A stretch of 64,000 nucleotides of DNA, taken from assembly GCF_000429325.1 (NCBI RefSeq), contig NZ_AUBQ01000004.1, forward strand, positions 124,001 to 188,000, read 5' to 3'. The DNA is from Fundidesulfovibrio putealis DSM 16056. GTDB taxonomy: Bacteria > Desulfobacterota > Desulfovibrionia > Desulfovibrionales > Desulfovibrionaceae. The position numbers and the translations under genes were made by a program. Under the pieces are notes generated by a model. The model was not told the DNA's origin and made no database searches. It saw only the letters and a program-made list of their open reading frames with translations. Positions 8,369 to 18,378 of this stretch are shown here, one piece after another (position 1 is the stretch's first letter; each line of letters opens with the position of its first letter).

Positions 8369-10426
8369 CTACATGGGGTAGTCGAGCGCCTCGGGGATCA
8401 TCACCTGGGTCAGGGCGTAGCCCGCGCGGTCCTTGGCCAGGGCTGCTCCGGACAGGGAGCGGTCCAGTTGGGAACGCAGCTTGTCGAAGGCGGTAAGCTC
8501 GGCTTCGTCCTGGGGACCGAAACCGTTGACCATGGTGGCGCAGATGCGGGCGCATTCGCCAGCGGCGCGCGCGGCCTGCACCATGGACAGATCGCTCAAA
8601 AATCCCAGCGTCCCTTCGAGGCCCTCGGCCACGATGGGGTTCTCGGGGCCTTTTTCGGCCAACTCCAGAAGGTCCGCCACCTGGCAGCGCGACGCCATGA
8701 TCCAGCACAGGGCGTCGGCCATGGGGAAGGTCACGTTCTGGCGGCGGTTGTGATAGAGGCGCGCGCCCGAGGGGTCCTTGGCGCGGTGCAGGAACTCAAG
8801 CGTCCAGAGCCACAGCTCCATCGCCTTGGCCACGATGCCCGCACCGGTCTCGGGCTTTTCCTGGGCCAGCAGGGTGAACTGGTCTATCCAGATGCGCAGC
8901 TTGGCCAGGAAGACCTCGTTGGTCATGGTGATGGACAGCTGGCGGCGCTGCACGGCCTCGGGGCCTTCGTAGGTGGCCTCCAGCTGGGTGTCGGCCCACT
9001 TGTGGAACAGGAAGCCGGGGCAGTCCTCGGTGATGCCGTAGCCGCCCATGAGGGCCAGTGATTCGCGCATGACCGTGGCGCCGTGTCCGGTGTTCCAGAG
9101 TTTGCAGGCCGGGCACAGGATGTTGGCAAGGGACTCCAGCAGCACGTAGCGCACCAGGGTGTCCTCGCCCAGTTCCTGGAAGCGGGCGGCGTCACGCTTG
9201 TCTTCGGGCATGGACTCAAGGGCCAGATATTCAATGGCCAGCTTCTCCACCTTGCGAAGAGCGGAGAGTTGCGACTTGGGACCGACCACGCCGCGTTCGG
9301 CCATGATCTTGTCCTTGGCCTTTTCGGTAGGGTCGAGCTGATCGAAGAGGCGCGCGGTCTCAAAACCAAGCGACGCTCCGGCCTCGCCGGTTGCCCAGAT
9401 GTCGGCCAGGCGCAGCACCGCGTCGGGCTTCTGCTGGATGCCCAGGTCGTACTTGGGGGTTCCGGCCACGGCGTCGCCGCCGCGATAGCGCTGGCGCTGG
9501 TAGCGGATCACGGGCTCCACGGCGGAAAGGAGCTTGGCGGTGCTCATGAGGGCCACGGGCACGCGGGTGCGATGGAACACCGCGCCGATGATCTCGGAGT
9601 GGGTGTAGTTGGGGACGATGACGCCGTCCTTCACCGTGTAGCCGCCCACGATGCGGCTGGCCGGGACCTTCAGGTTGAAGACGGGGTCGCGCGTGGAGGA
9701 CAGCTGGTGCACCATCTTGAGGGTGGGCGCGCCGCGATCGAACAGGCCTTCGTCGGTGTCCTCGACGATGACGATGCAGGAGGTCTTGATGCGCGGGTCG
9801 TCGGTGTCCACGGCGCAGGTGGCGAAGTTGGCGAAGTCCATGCCGGTGATGAAGCGACCGCGCTTGTCCACCTGGAGCATGGGCTCCTTGCCGTCTTCCC
9901 ACTCGGCCACGCGGACCTTGCCCACCAGGGTGTTGGTCTCGACGCCCACGTAGGGCAGCGGCTCGGTGAGGGCGAAGGCCCCACGGAATATCTTGCGGTC
10001 CTCGCCGGGCTGGGGCGGGACGCAGTTGCTCATGTAGTAGTCGCGCTGTTCCTGGGTGCCGCGCTCGTGGATGGGAGCCAGGGCCAGGTTGGTGGCCAGG
10101 GAGCAGGTGGCCGCCCCTGCGTCCACCCAGGAGAGTTCGAAGGCAACCAGGGCCAGGGCCAGGTTTTTCGGGCCTTCGATAAAGCCGCCCTGGTGCGGTT
10201 CCATGAACAGGGCGGTCAAACCGGAAGTGTCGAACGCTTCGAGGAGCTGTGCCTTGTGGTCGGTCCACTCGTGAGTGTTGCGCGCTCCCTCGGCCACCAG
10301 GCGGGCCACCAGGGTGCGGGCCAGGGAACGGGCGGATTGCAGTGCCATCTGGATATCGTAGCGGTCGGCAAAGCGCCACATGATCTGGCGTACGTCATCG
10401 CCAGGAAGCGTGCGAAGAGTCTCCAT
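8369..10426 (-). CDS. Acyl-CoA dehydrogenase family protein, long form
   Basis: At 685 residues this is much longer than a standard 380-residue acyl-CoA dehydrogenase. The N-terminal helical and middle beta domains are recognisable (FMEPHQGGFIEGPKN, FALTEPLPYVGVETNTL, near residues 80-200), and the FAD-domain core follows. About 250 extra C-terminal residues are helical. It probably oxidises an acyl-CoA and passes electrons to the ETF and ETF-QO encoded downstream. The substrate cannot be read from sequence, and no thiolase or hydratase lies nearby. The start at 10426 has AGGAAC upstream and is preferred over one 11 codons earlier. Confidence 0.85.
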   Translation of the reverse strand: METLRTLPGDDVRQIMWRFADRYDIQMALQSARSLARTLVARLVAEGARNTHEWTDHKAQLLEAFDTSGLTALFMEPHQGGFIEGPKNLALALVAFELSWVDAGAATCSLATNLALAPIHERGTQEQRDYYMSNCVPPQPGEDRKIFRGAFALTEPLPYVGVETNTLVGKVRVAEWEDGKEPMLQVDKRGRFITGMDFANFATCAVDTDDPRIKTSCIVIVEDTDEGLFDRGAPTLKMVHQLSSTRDPVFNLKVPASRIVGGYTVKDGVIVPNYTHSEIIGAVFHRTRVPVALMSTAKLLSAVEPVIRYQRQRYRGGDAVAGTPKYDLGIQQKPDAVLRLADIWATGEAGASLGFETARLFDQLDPTEKAKDKIMAERGVVGPKSQLSALRKVEKLAIEYLALESMPEDKRDAARFQELGEDTLVRYVLLESLANILCPACKLWNTGHGATVMRESLALMGGYGITEDCPGFLFHKWADTQLEATYEGPEAVQRRQLSITMTNEVFLAKLRIWIDQFTLLAQEKPETGAGIVAKAMELWLWTLEFLHRAKDPSGARLYHNRRQNVTFPMADALCWIMASRCQVADLLELAEKGPENPIVAEGLEGTLGFLSDLSMVQAARAAGECARICATMVNGFGPQDEAELTAFDKLRSQLDRSLSGAALAKDRAGYALTQVMIPEALDYPM

Positions 10427-10580
10427 GATTGTTCCTATCTCACCTTGTGTGTTGAGCAAGCCGACCGGACGCGGCTCGAAAAACCGACGAATTAAGCGAT
10501 AGCCTTCGTCGCGTCAATGTTAAGGGCCGGACTTGAGAGGAGATTTTCCCCCTCTCCCATATCCCCTATCCCATGACCCT

Positions 10581-11477
10581 CTAGAAAGCCAGGGTCTCTC
10601 CTGTCAGGGCTGCGTATGCTTCCAGATACTTCTGCTGGGTCCGCAGGGCCACTTCGGCGGGCATGTTGGGCGCGGGAGGCTTCTTGTTGAAGCCGATGGA
10701 TTCCAGCCAGTCGCGCACGTACTGCTTATCGAAGCTGGGCTGTCCCTGGCCGGGCGCGTAGCCCGAGGCGGGCCAGAAACGGGAGGAATCGGGCGTGAGC
10801 ACCTCGTCGATGAGGATCAGCTCACCGTCGATGGTGCCGAATTCGAATTTGGTGTCAGCCACCAGGATGCCGCGCTCGGCCGCGTAGTCGCGGGCCTGGG
10901 AGTAGATGGCCAGGGCTGTGTCCTGCACTTTGTCGAACAGCTCCTGGCCGATCATGGCCTTGGCCTGGTCCAGGGTGATGTTCTCGTCATGCTGGCCAAG
11001 CTCCGCCTTGGTGGACGGGGTGAACAGGGGCTTCTCCAGCTTGTCGGACTCGCGCAGGCTGGCGGGCAGGGCGTGTCCGCAGACCGTGCCGGTGGCTTTG
11101 TAGTCTTTCCAGCCGGAGCCGGTGATGTAGCCGCGCACGATGCACTCGATGGGCAGGGGCTTGGCTTTGCGCACCAGCACGGCGCGGCCTTCCAGCATGT
11201 CCGCGTGAGCCTTCAGGGGCGCGGGGAAGTCGGCGGGCTCAGTGGCCAATAGGTGGTTCTTCAACAGATGCTTGAACTTTTCCATCCAGAAGATGGTGAT
11301 CTTGTTGAGGATCACGCCTTTGAACGGAACAGGGTCCGGCAGGATGACGTCGAAAGCGGAGAGTCGGTCCGTGGTGACGATCAGCAGGGTGTCGTCCGAG
11401 ACCTGATAGATATCGCGCACCTTGCCGCGCGAGAGCAGCGGGTACTCGGTGATGTTGGTGGTGTTGACCACTTGCAT
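10581..11477 (-). CDS. purC: Phosphoribosylaminoimidazole-succinocarboxamide synthase (PurC)
   Basis: The enzyme joins CAIR and aspartate with ATP to make SAICAR in purine synthesis. The 298-residue protein has the family start GKVRDIYQV (residues 18-26), the DRLSAFDVI motif at about 37-45, the RGYITGSGW segment near residue 114 and the KFEFG motif near 210. This is the longer PurC form. It lies 21 bases after hisD on the same strand, and both pathways share the AICAR node, which fits co-transcription. GGAGG precedes the start. Confidence 0.96.
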   Translation of the reverse strand: MQVVNTTNITEYPLLSRGKVRDIYQVSDDTLLIVTTDRLSAFDVILPDPVPFKGVILNKITIFWMEKFKHLLKNHLLATEPADFPAPLKAHADMLEGRAVLVRKAKPLPIECIVRGYITGSGWKDYKATGTVCGHALPASLRESDKLEKPLFTPSTKAELGQHDENITLDQAKAMIGQELFDKVQDTALAIYSQARDYAAERGILVADTKFEFGTIDGELILIDEVLTPDSSRFWPASGYAPGQGQPSFDKQYVRDWLESIGFNKKPPAPNMPAEVALRTQQKYLEAYAALTGETLAF

Positions 11478-11498
11478 GTCGGGAACTCCTCCGGGAAA

Positions 11499-12803
11499 TT
11501 AAACGTTGCGGCACTCCACGGACCGGGCGTGGGCTTCGAGCCCCTCCAGGCGCGCGAGTCTCGCGATCTTGGCCCCGTGCCTGCGCGCATAGGCCGGGGG
11601 CGCGGCGATGAGGCTCGACTTCTTGGTGAAGGTCTCCACGGACAAGGCCGAGGAGAAGCGGGCGTTGCCCATGGTGGGCAGCACGTGGTTGGGGCCTGCG
11701 AAGTAGTCGCCCACGGGTTCGGGACAGCCGCAGCCCAGGAATATAGCGCCCGCGTGGCGAATCTCGCCGAGCACGCTCCAGCCGTCGGCTATGGCCAGCT
11801 CCAGGTGCTCCGGGGCCAGCAGGTTAACGAGCTCGATGCCTTCCTTGAGCCCAGGCACGACCACCACGGCGCCCCAGTCGGCCAGGGCCTTGCGGGCGAT
11901 CTCGCTGCGAGGCAGGCGCTCCAGCTGTTCGGCCAGCTCCTTGAGCGTGGCCTGGGCAACCTCCGGGCTGTCCGTCACCAGGATGGACGCGGCCTGCGGG
12001 TCGTGCTCGGCCTGGGACAACAGGTCCGCCGCCAGCCACGCGGGCGGGGCGGTCTGGTCCGCCAGGATGACGATCTCGCTGGGGCCGGCGATCATGTCGA
12101 TGCCCACCTGGCCCACCAGCAGCCGCTTGGCCGTGGTGACGAATATGTTGCCGGGACCGGCCAGCACGTCCACCGGGGCGATGGTCCCGGTTCCGTAGGC
12201 CAGGGCGGCGATGGCCCAGGCGCTGCCGGTGCGGTAGATTTCCGTGATGCCCAGAAGCGAGGCCGCCGCCAGGATGTAGGGGTTCAGCGAACCGTCCTTG
12301 CGGGGCGGGGACACCGCCGCGATGCGTTCCACCCCGGCCACCTGGGCGGGGATGGCGTTCATGAGCAGCGAGGATATGAGCGGCGTTTCACCGCCCTGGC
12401 CTCCGGGCACATACAGGCCAACGGAGTCCACCGGGCGAACCATCTGGCCCAGGATCGTGCCGTCCTCGCGGGTGGTCCACCAGGACTTCTGCTTCTGGGA
12501 TTCGTGAAAAGAGCGAATATTGTCGGCGGCTTCACGCAAGATGTCCATGTCCGAGGCGATGACCTGCCCGCGCGCGGCGGCGATCTCCTCGGGCGTCACG
12601 CGCAGCATGGAGGCAGTAAAGCCGGGGCAGTCGAAACGGCGGGTGAAGTCCACCAGGGCTTCGTCGCCCTGGGCGTGCACATAGGCCAGGATTTCGCGCA
12701 CGCGCGTTTCCACGGCCTGGTCGGGATTCTCCCGGCCCTTGAGTTTGAGGTGAAGGGGGGCGAAATCTTCGGGACGCTGGTATGTGATCTGTGGGCAGGG
12801 CAT
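11499..12803 (-). CDS. hisD: Histidinol dehydrogenase (HisD)
   Basis: The enzyme carries out the last two oxidations of histidine synthesis, from L-histidinol to L-histidine, using NAD and zinc. The 434-residue length is typical. Recognisable parts are VPGGQGGETPLISSLLMNAIPAQVAGV around residues 124-150, GPGNIFV, the AGPSEIVI segment, the EHLE motif and AGAIFLG. It is upstream of purC in the same operon. A divergent MFS gene starts 142 bases away, so that gap should hold both promoters. Confidence 0.96.
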   Translation of the reverse strand: MPCPQITYQRPEDFAPLHLKLKGRENPDQAVETRVREILAYVHAQGDEALVDFTRRFDCPGFTASMLRVTPEEIAAARGQVIASDMDILREAADNIRSFHESQKQKSWWTTREDGTILGQMVRPVDSVGLYVPGGQGGETPLISSLLMNAIPAQVAGVERIAAVSPPRKDGSLNPYILAAASLLGITEIYRTGSAWAIAALAYGTGTIAPVDVLAGPGNIFVTTAKRLLVGQVGIDMIAGPSEIVILADQTAPPAWLAADLLSQAEHDPQAASILVTDSPEVAQATLKELAEQLERLPRSEIARKALADWGAVVVVPGLKEGIELVNLLAPEHLELAIADGWSVLGEIRHAGAIFLGCGCPEPVGDYFAGPNHVLPTMGNARFSSALSVETFTKKSSLIAAPPAYARRHGAKIARLARLEGLEAHARSVECRNV

Positions 12804-12945
12804 TTGGACTCCGAGTGGCGTCGTTGGCGGGTTTGATAGATGAAGAAGGGGGTGTTTGTCGAGTGCCGGGGTGGTATGTTAGCGGAAACAACGTTTTCGA
12901 ATTTGAAGAATATTCGCCGTGCGAAGCAGAGCAACCAGAGGAACA

Positions 12946-14244
12946 ATGAACCAGACCGCCCTCGCGCCCCCCGACCCAGTGGTCCATCGCGCCGTATCCA
13001 AGACGTCCTGGCGGCTTTTGCCGTTTTTATTCATTCTGTACATCATCGCCTACCTGGACCGCATCAACGTGAGCTTCGCCGCGCTCACCATGAACCAGGA
13101 CCTGGGGCTTGACCAGACCGCCTACGGTTTTGGAGCGGGCATATTCTTCCTGGGCTACGTGCTCTTCGAGGTGCCCAGCAACCTGATCCTCTCGCGCGTC
13201 GGCCCCAGGCGCTGGATCGCGCGCATCATGGTCAGCTGGGGGCTGGTGACCATGGCCCTGGCCTTCTCGCAGGGCCACAAGAGTTTCGTCGTGCTGCGGT
13301 TCCTGCTCGGCGCTGCCGAGGCCGGATTCTTTCCAGGAATCATCCTATACCTTACATACTGGTTTCCACTCTCCTATCGGGCCAGGGCCGTGGCCCTGTT
13401 CATGACCGCCACTCCCATCGCCGGGCTGGTGGGCAGCCCCGTGTCCGGCTGGATCATGCAGATGCACGGGATGCTCGGCCACGCGGGCTGGCAGTGGCTG
13501 TTCCTGCTGGAAGGGCTTCCGGCGGTGCTTCTTGGAGTATTCGTCTTCTTCCGGCTACCCGACGGCCCGGAACATGCCCGGTGGCTAACCGGCGATGAAA
13601 AATCCGCCCTGGAGGAAGTTCTGGCGAGCGAACGCCAGGACGTCGCGGCGCGCCACCTCTCAGGACTGCGACAGGGGCTGGCCAGCCCCACTGTGTGGCT
13701 TCTGGGCTTCGTGTATTTCGCGTCCGTGCTGGCCATGTACGGACTGGTGATGTGGCTGCCGCAAATAGTCTCCGGCGTCACCGGCGGCGGGACGCTCTCG
13801 GTGGGCCTGTACGTGATGATCGCCTATTTTTTCGCCGCCGCCGGGATGGTGGTCATCGGGGCCAGCTCGGACCGGTTTTGCGAGCGCCGCTGGCACATGC
13901 TCGGCTCCATGGGGCTGTGCATGGCCGGGATGCTGGTGCTTTGCCTGTCCAACGGGCTTGCGGGCATCCTGACTGGAGCCAGCCTCGCGGCCATGGGCAT
14001 CTGGGGGATACTGGGGCCGTTCTGGGGGCTTGCCACCGGCTATCTGACCGGCACGGCGGCTGCGGCTGGCATCGCGCTCATCAACTCGCTGGGCAACGTG
14101 GGCGGGTTTGCCGGGCCGTACCTCATGGGCTGGGTGAAGGCCAACACCGGGAACTTTTCCGAGGGGTTCGCCTATCTGGCAGGACTCATGGTGCTGGGGT
14201 GCGTGCCGCTGTTCATTCTGCGCAGGGGGCCTGACAAGGGCTGA
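12946..14244 (+). CDS. MFS transporter, anion:cation symporter family
   Basis: The 432-residue protein has 12 predicted membrane helices. The hallmark segment YLDRINVSFAALTMNQDLGL at residues 29-48 and the loop GYVLFEVPSNLILSRVGPRRW at about 68-88 place it in the anion:cation symporter subfamily, which takes up organic anions such as sugar acids, tartrate or phthalate. The exact substrate cannot be told. The start at 12946 has AGAGGA upstream; an upstream ATG nine codons earlier lacks one. It is a single gene, divergent from hisD. Confidence 0.88.
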   Translation: MNQTALAPPDPVVHRAVSKTSWRLLPFLFILYIIAYLDRINVSFAALTMNQDLGLDQTAYGFGAGIFFLGYVLFEVPSNLILSRVGPRRWIARIMVSWGLVTMALAFSQGHKSFVVLRFLLGAAEAGFFPGIILYLTYWFPLSYRARAVALFMTATPIAGLVGSPVSGWIMQMHGMLGHAGWQWLFLLEGLPAVLLGVFVFFRLPDGPEHARWLTGDEKSALEEVLASERQDVAARHLSGLRQGLASPTVWLLGFVYFASVLAMYGLVMWLPQIVSGVTGGGTLSVGLYVMIAYFFAAAGMVVIGASSDRFCERRWHMLGSMGLCMAGMLVLCLSNGLAGILTGASLAAMGIWGILGPFWGLATGYLTGTAAAAGIALINSLGNVGGFAGPYLMGWVKANTGNFSEGFAYLAGLMVLGCVPLFILRRGPDKG

Positions 14245-14270
14245 ACGCTCACGACCACATGACAATACAA

Positions 14271-14305
14271 GAGAGCCGGGGAGGACGTCGTCCTCCCCGG
14301 CTCTC
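14271..14305. terminator. Bidirectional hairpin between the MFS gene and lysA
   Basis: A perfect 16-bp inverted repeat (arms at 14271-14286 and 14290-14305) surrounds a 3-base loop. It lies between two convergent genes, 27 bases after the MFS stop and 33 bases after the lysA stop. There is no clear T tract on either side, but its position suits a shared terminator. Confidence 0.7.
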
Positions 14306-14337
14306 GTAGTTTCCAGAAGCGTAGCGCCGCTGCAGCG

Positions 14338-15585
14338 TTACTTGCCGTCTTTTTCCAGGGCGATCAGGTCTTCGTAGGTCTCGCGGCGCCTGGCCAGGGT
14401 GACTTCTTTGCCGTCCACCAGCACCTCGGCCGCGCGGGGGCGGGAGTTGTAGTTGGAGGACATGGTGAACCCGTAGGCTCCGGCGGAGAATACGGCCAGC
14501 AGCTCGCCGGGCTCGACGGCGGGGATGTCCCGGTCGCGCGCCAGGAAGTCGCCGGACTCGCAAATGGGGCCGACCACGTCCACGTTCAGCTCGGGGCGTC
14601 CCTTGGGGGTAACCTCGCGGATGGCGTGGAACGATCCGTAGAGCGAGGGGCGCACCAGATCGTTCATGGCGGCGTCCACGATGATGAAGTCCTTGGAGGG
14701 GGTCTTCTTGGTGTAGACAACCTCGGTGAGCAGGATGCCGGAGTTGCCCGCGATGACCCGGCCCGGCTCCAGGATGAGCGTCATGGGGTGGTCCTTCAGT
14801 ACGTTGGTCAGGGCCTTGCCGAACTCTGCCGGGTGGGGCGGCTCTTCCTCGTTGTAGGTGATGCCCAGGCCTCCGCCCAGATCCAGGAACTCGATGCGAA
14901 GGCCCATGCCCTTCAGGCGGTCATAGAAGCGGATGATGCGGTCCAGGGCTTCCATGAAGGGTTCCAGGGTGGTCAGCTGCGAACCGATGTGGCAGTCGAT
15001 GCCGATGGGCTCGATGTTGGGCAGGGCCATGGCGCGCGAATAGGCGGCCATGGACTGCTCGATGTCCAGGCCGAACTTGTTCTTTTTCAGGCCCGTGGAG
15101 ATGTAGGGGTGGGTCTTGGGGTCCACGTCGGGGTTGATGCGAAGGCTTATGCGTGCGGTCTTGCCCATGTCCGAGGCCACGGCGGAGAGGCGTTCCAGCT
15201 CGCCCATGGACTCCACGTTGAACATGAGGATGTCGGCGGCCAGGGCCTGGCGCATCTCGTCCGCGCGCTTGCCCACGCCCGAGTACACGATCTTGGATGC
15301 CGGAACTCCGGCGGCCAGGGCGCGGTGCAGCTCGCCACCGGAGACGATGTCCATGCCTGCGCCGCACTCCTTGAGAAGCTTCAAAAGGCTCAGGTTGGAG
15401 TTGGCCTTCACCGAGTAGCAGGTGAGGTGGGGCAGGCCGTCGAAGGCGGAGTCGAACGCCTGGAAATGGCGGCGCAGGGTGGCCGCAGAATAGACGTAGA
15501 GGGGCGTGCCGTACTGCTTGGCCAGTTCCTGGGCGCTGACGCCCTCGGCGTGGAGTTGACCGTCCTTGTACTCGAAGAAATGCAT
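14338..15585 (-). CDS. lysA: Diaminopimelate decarboxylase (LysA)
   Basis: The PLP enzyme makes lysine from meso-diaminopimelate. The PLP lysine is K60 in the motif CYSVKANSN, the histidine/glycine-rich IGSQL and DLGGGLGI segments follow, and GPICESGDFLA carries the conserved cysteine at the partner active site. The 415-residue length is normal. It starts 3 bases after the mutS stop codon, so the two genes are one transcript. The other lysine gene in the window is dapB near 53 kb. Confidence 0.96.
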   Translation of the reverse strand: MHFFEYKDGQLHAEGVSAQELAKQYGTPLYVYSAATLRRHFQAFDSAFDGLPHLTCYSVKANSNLSLLKLLKECGAGMDIVSGGELHRALAAGVPASKIVYSGVGKRADEMRQALAADILMFNVESMGELERLSAVASDMGKTARISLRINPDVDPKTHPYISTGLKKNKFGLDIEQSMAAYSRAMALPNIEPIGIDCHIGSQLTTLEPFMEALDRIIRFYDRLKGMGLRIEFLDLGGGLGITYNEEEPPHPAEFGKALTNVLKDHPMTLILEPGRVIAGNSGILLTEVVYTKKTPSKDFIIVDAAMNDLVRPSLYGSFHAIREVTPKGRPELNVDVVGPICESGDFLARDRDIPAVEPGELLAVFSAGAYGFTMSSNYNSRPRAAEVLVDGKEVTLARRRETYEDLIALEKDGK

Positions 15586-15588
15586 GAG

Positions 15589-18285
15589 CTAGTCTCCTTG
15601 CGTATTCGTGTCCCCACTCCACTTGGCCTTCCAGTCGCCCAGGATGTTCAGGGCTTCAAGCGGGGTGATTGCGTCCAGTTTGAGGTTTTTGATCTCCGAA
15701 ATCAGCGGATGCTCGGGCGCTGCGGCCTCCTGCCCGGGCTTTTGCGATCCGGGCAGTCCCGGTAAGAGCGTCTGGCACGAGGGCGGCGGAGCCGGAGCAA
15801 AATTTTTGGCGTCGCGCGCTTTCTTCTCAAGCCCGGCCAGCACGTCCTTGGCCCGCTGCACTACGCGGCCCGGCACTCCGGCCAGGCGGGCCACCTCGAT
15901 GCCGTAACTGCGGTCGGACGGCCCAGGCACCAGGCGGCGCAGAAAAATGATGTCGCCTCGCCACTCTTTGACCGCAATATTGACGTTTCGCAAGCCCGGC
16001 AGCTTGCCTTCCAGTTGGGTCAGCTCGTGGTAGTGGGTGGCGAAAAGGGTGCGGATGCCGCCCTGGTCCTTGGAATCGGCTTTGCGCCCGCGTCCGCACA
16101 GGTCTTCCACAACGGCCCAGGCCAGGGCCAGGCCGTCGAAGGTTGAGGTGCCGCGCCCGATCTCGTCCAGAATGACAAGGCTCTTGCGCGTGGCCTGACG
16201 CAGGATGCGCGCGGTCTCCATCATCTCCACCATGAAAGTGGACTGGCCCTGCGAGAGATTGTCCGAGGCCCCCACGCGCGAGAAAATCCGGTCCGTCAGG
16301 CCGATTTCGGCCTTGGCTGCCGGAACGTAGGAGCCGATCTGGGCCAGAAGCGCCACGATGGCCACCTGCCGGAGCACCGTGGACTTGCCCGCCATGTTGG
16401 GGCCGGTGATGAGCAGCAGGCGGGTGTCGCCCTGGAGGTGCAGGTCGCTGGGGATGTAGTTGGCCGGGCCTTGCACGGCCTCCACGGCGGGATGTCGGCC
16501 TGCCTGGATGGTGATGTCCAGGCCCTGGTGCAAGCTCGGGCGGGTCCATTCCCAGCGGCGGGCCGCGTCGGCCAGGGCCTGCCAGTAGTCCAGGGAGGCC
16601 AGGGTGGCGGACTGGCTTTTGAAACGCTGCTGGGCCTTGGCCACGGTCTCGCGCAGTTCGCCGAAGAGCTTGTATTCCAGGTTCTTGCGGCGTTCGCTGG
16701 CGGAGAGGAGCCGGTCCTCCAGGTCCTTCAGGGCCGGGGTGATGTAGCGCTCGGCGTTGGCCAGTGTCTGGCGGCGCTCGAAGTGCTCGGGAGCCTGCCC
16801 CGAGGCGCGCGTCAGCTCGAAATAGTACCCGAACACCCGGTTGTAGCCGAGTTTCAGCTTGGGCAGGGCGTTGGCCTGCTGCTCATGCTCCAGGAGCTCC
16901 TTGAGCTTGCCTTCTCCGTGCTCGGTCAGTTCCATCAGCTCGTCCAGGCGCGGGTCATACCCGGCCCGGAACAGGCCCCCCTCGGTGATGACCGCAGGCG
17001 GCGTGTCGGCCAGGGCGGATTCCAGCAAGGCGTGGATATCCTCCAGGCTGTCCCATTTTTCCAGGGGGCCGGCCAGGGCCTTGGGCTTTTCCACGCTGAA
17101 CCCGCCGCCGTCCAGGCCATCGCTGGTCAGCAGGTCGAAGATTTTGGGCATGGCCGAGAGGCTGTGGCGAAGCGCCAGAAAATCCTTGGGCGTGGCCCGG
17201 CCCAGGAAAATGCGCGTGGACAGGCGCTCCAGGTCGTACACGTCGTCCAGGGCACGGCGCACGCTTTCGCGCAGTTGGTCTTCCTTGAAGAAGAAGCGCA
17301 CGGCCTCCTGGTTGGACAGGATGGGTTCCATGTCCACCCAGGGCTGGCGCAGTCGGGTCTCCAACAGGCGTCCGCCCATGGGGGTGGCGGTGCGGTCCAG
17401 CACGTGCCAGAGCGTGCCTGGGCCTTTGCGCCCGTCTAGGCGGCGGAAGATCTCCAGGTTGCGTTCCGTGACCTCGTCTATCAGCAGATGGCGGCTCAGG
17501 TTCACCGGCCTGAAAGAGGACAGATGGCCGAGCTCCTGCTTCTGGGTCTGGGCCAGATAGGAGAGGATGGCCCCCATGGCCCGCACCAGCTGGGGCTTGT
17601 CGGAAACGTCCAAGGTGTCCAGGCTGGCCACGTTCTGGGCCTTCAGGATGCGCTCGGTGGAGGAGGGCAGATCGAAGTGCGGCTTGTGGGGAAAGTTGGT
17701 GATCTGGATGCCCAGTTCCGGCACGTGACGCGGCGGGGCCTTCATGTCCGGCAGCAGGAGTTCCTTGGGGTGGAGCTTCTCCACCCACTGCCACAGCTGG
17801 GCCTCCTCGCGCGAATAGAGGCCCTGCCACTCGCCGGTGGAGAATTCGATCCAGGCCAGACCGCCCGCGCGTTCCTCCGGTTCCCAGAACATGGCGGCGA
17901 GGTAGTTGTTTTCCTTGGCCTGAAGGTTGATGTCCTCGACCACGGTGCCGGGGGTGAGCACCCGCGTGACCTCGCGCTTCACCAGCCCCTTGGCGAGTTT
18001 GGGGTCCTCAACCTGATCGCAGATGGCGACCTTGTAGCCCTTGTCCAAGAGCTGGCTGACGTAGGCGGGCAGGGCGTGGTGCGGCACGCCGCACATGGGA
18101 ACGGGGTTGTCGGAGTTCTTGTCGCGCGACGTCAGCGCGATCTGGAGTTCACGCGCGCAGACTTCGGCATCCTCGAAGAACATCTCGTAGAAGTCGCCCA
18201 TACGGTACATGAGCAGGCAATCAGGGTATTCTCCCTTGATCGACAGGTACTGCTCCAGCATGGGGGTGAGCCTGACTGTGCTCAT
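15589..18285 (-). CDS. mutS: DNA mismatch repair protein MutS
   Basis: The protein recognises mismatches and small loops in duplex DNA. The mismatch-reading Phe-x-Glu motif is F32 and E34 in GDFYEMFF. The ATPase P-loop GPNMAGKST is at about residues 628-636, followed by the STFMVEM and DEIGRGTSTFDG segments and a C-terminal helical tail. The 898-residue length is typical. No strong ribosome-binding site precedes the chosen start, and an ATG at 18261 is a possible alternative. No mutL is present in the window. Confidence 0.97.
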   Translation of the reverse strand: MSTVRLTPMLEQYLSIKGEYPDCLLMYRMGDFYEMFFEDAEVCARELQIALTSRDKNSDNPVPMCGVPHHALPAYVSQLLDKGYKVAICDQVEDPKLAKGLVKREVTRVLTPGTVVEDINLQAKENNYLAAMFWEPEERAGGLAWIEFSTGEWQGLYSREEAQLWQWVEKLHPKELLLPDMKAPPRHVPELGIQITNFPHKPHFDLPSSTERILKAQNVASLDTLDVSDKPQLVRAMGAILSYLAQTQKQELGHLSSFRPVNLSRHLLIDEVTERNLEIFRRLDGRKGPGTLWHVLDRTATPMGGRLLETRLRQPWVDMEPILSNQEAVRFFFKEDQLRESVRRALDDVYDLERLSTRIFLGRATPKDFLALRHSLSAMPKIFDLLTSDGLDGGGFSVEKPKALAGPLEKWDSLEDIHALLESALADTPPAVITEGGLFRAGYDPRLDELMELTEHGEGKLKELLEHEQQANALPKLKLGYNRVFGYYFELTRASGQAPEHFERRQTLANAERYITPALKDLEDRLLSASERRKNLEYKLFGELRETVAKAQQRFKSQSATLASLDYWQALADAARRWEWTRPSLHQGLDITIQAGRHPAVEAVQGPANYIPSDLHLQGDTRLLLITGPNMAGKSTVLRQVAIVALLAQIGSYVPAAKAEIGLTDRIFSRVGASDNLSQGQSTFMVEMMETARILRQATRKSLVILDEIGRGTSTFDGLALAWAVVEDLCGRGRKADSKDQGGIRTLFATHYHELTQLEGKLPGLRNVNIAVKEWRGDIIFLRRLVPGPSDRSYGIEVARLAGVPGRVVQRAKDVLAGLEKKARDAKNFAPAPPPSCQTLLPGLPGSQKPGQEAAAPEHPLISEIKNLKLDAITPLEALNILGDWKAKWSGDTNTQGD

Positions 18286-18378
18286 GGCGTGAAGGGACTT
18301 CTTTTTACGATTTTGTTAATATCTGTCCTGGCTGGCATTGCGATACCTTGCACAGACATTTTCGTGGCGTCAATAGAG

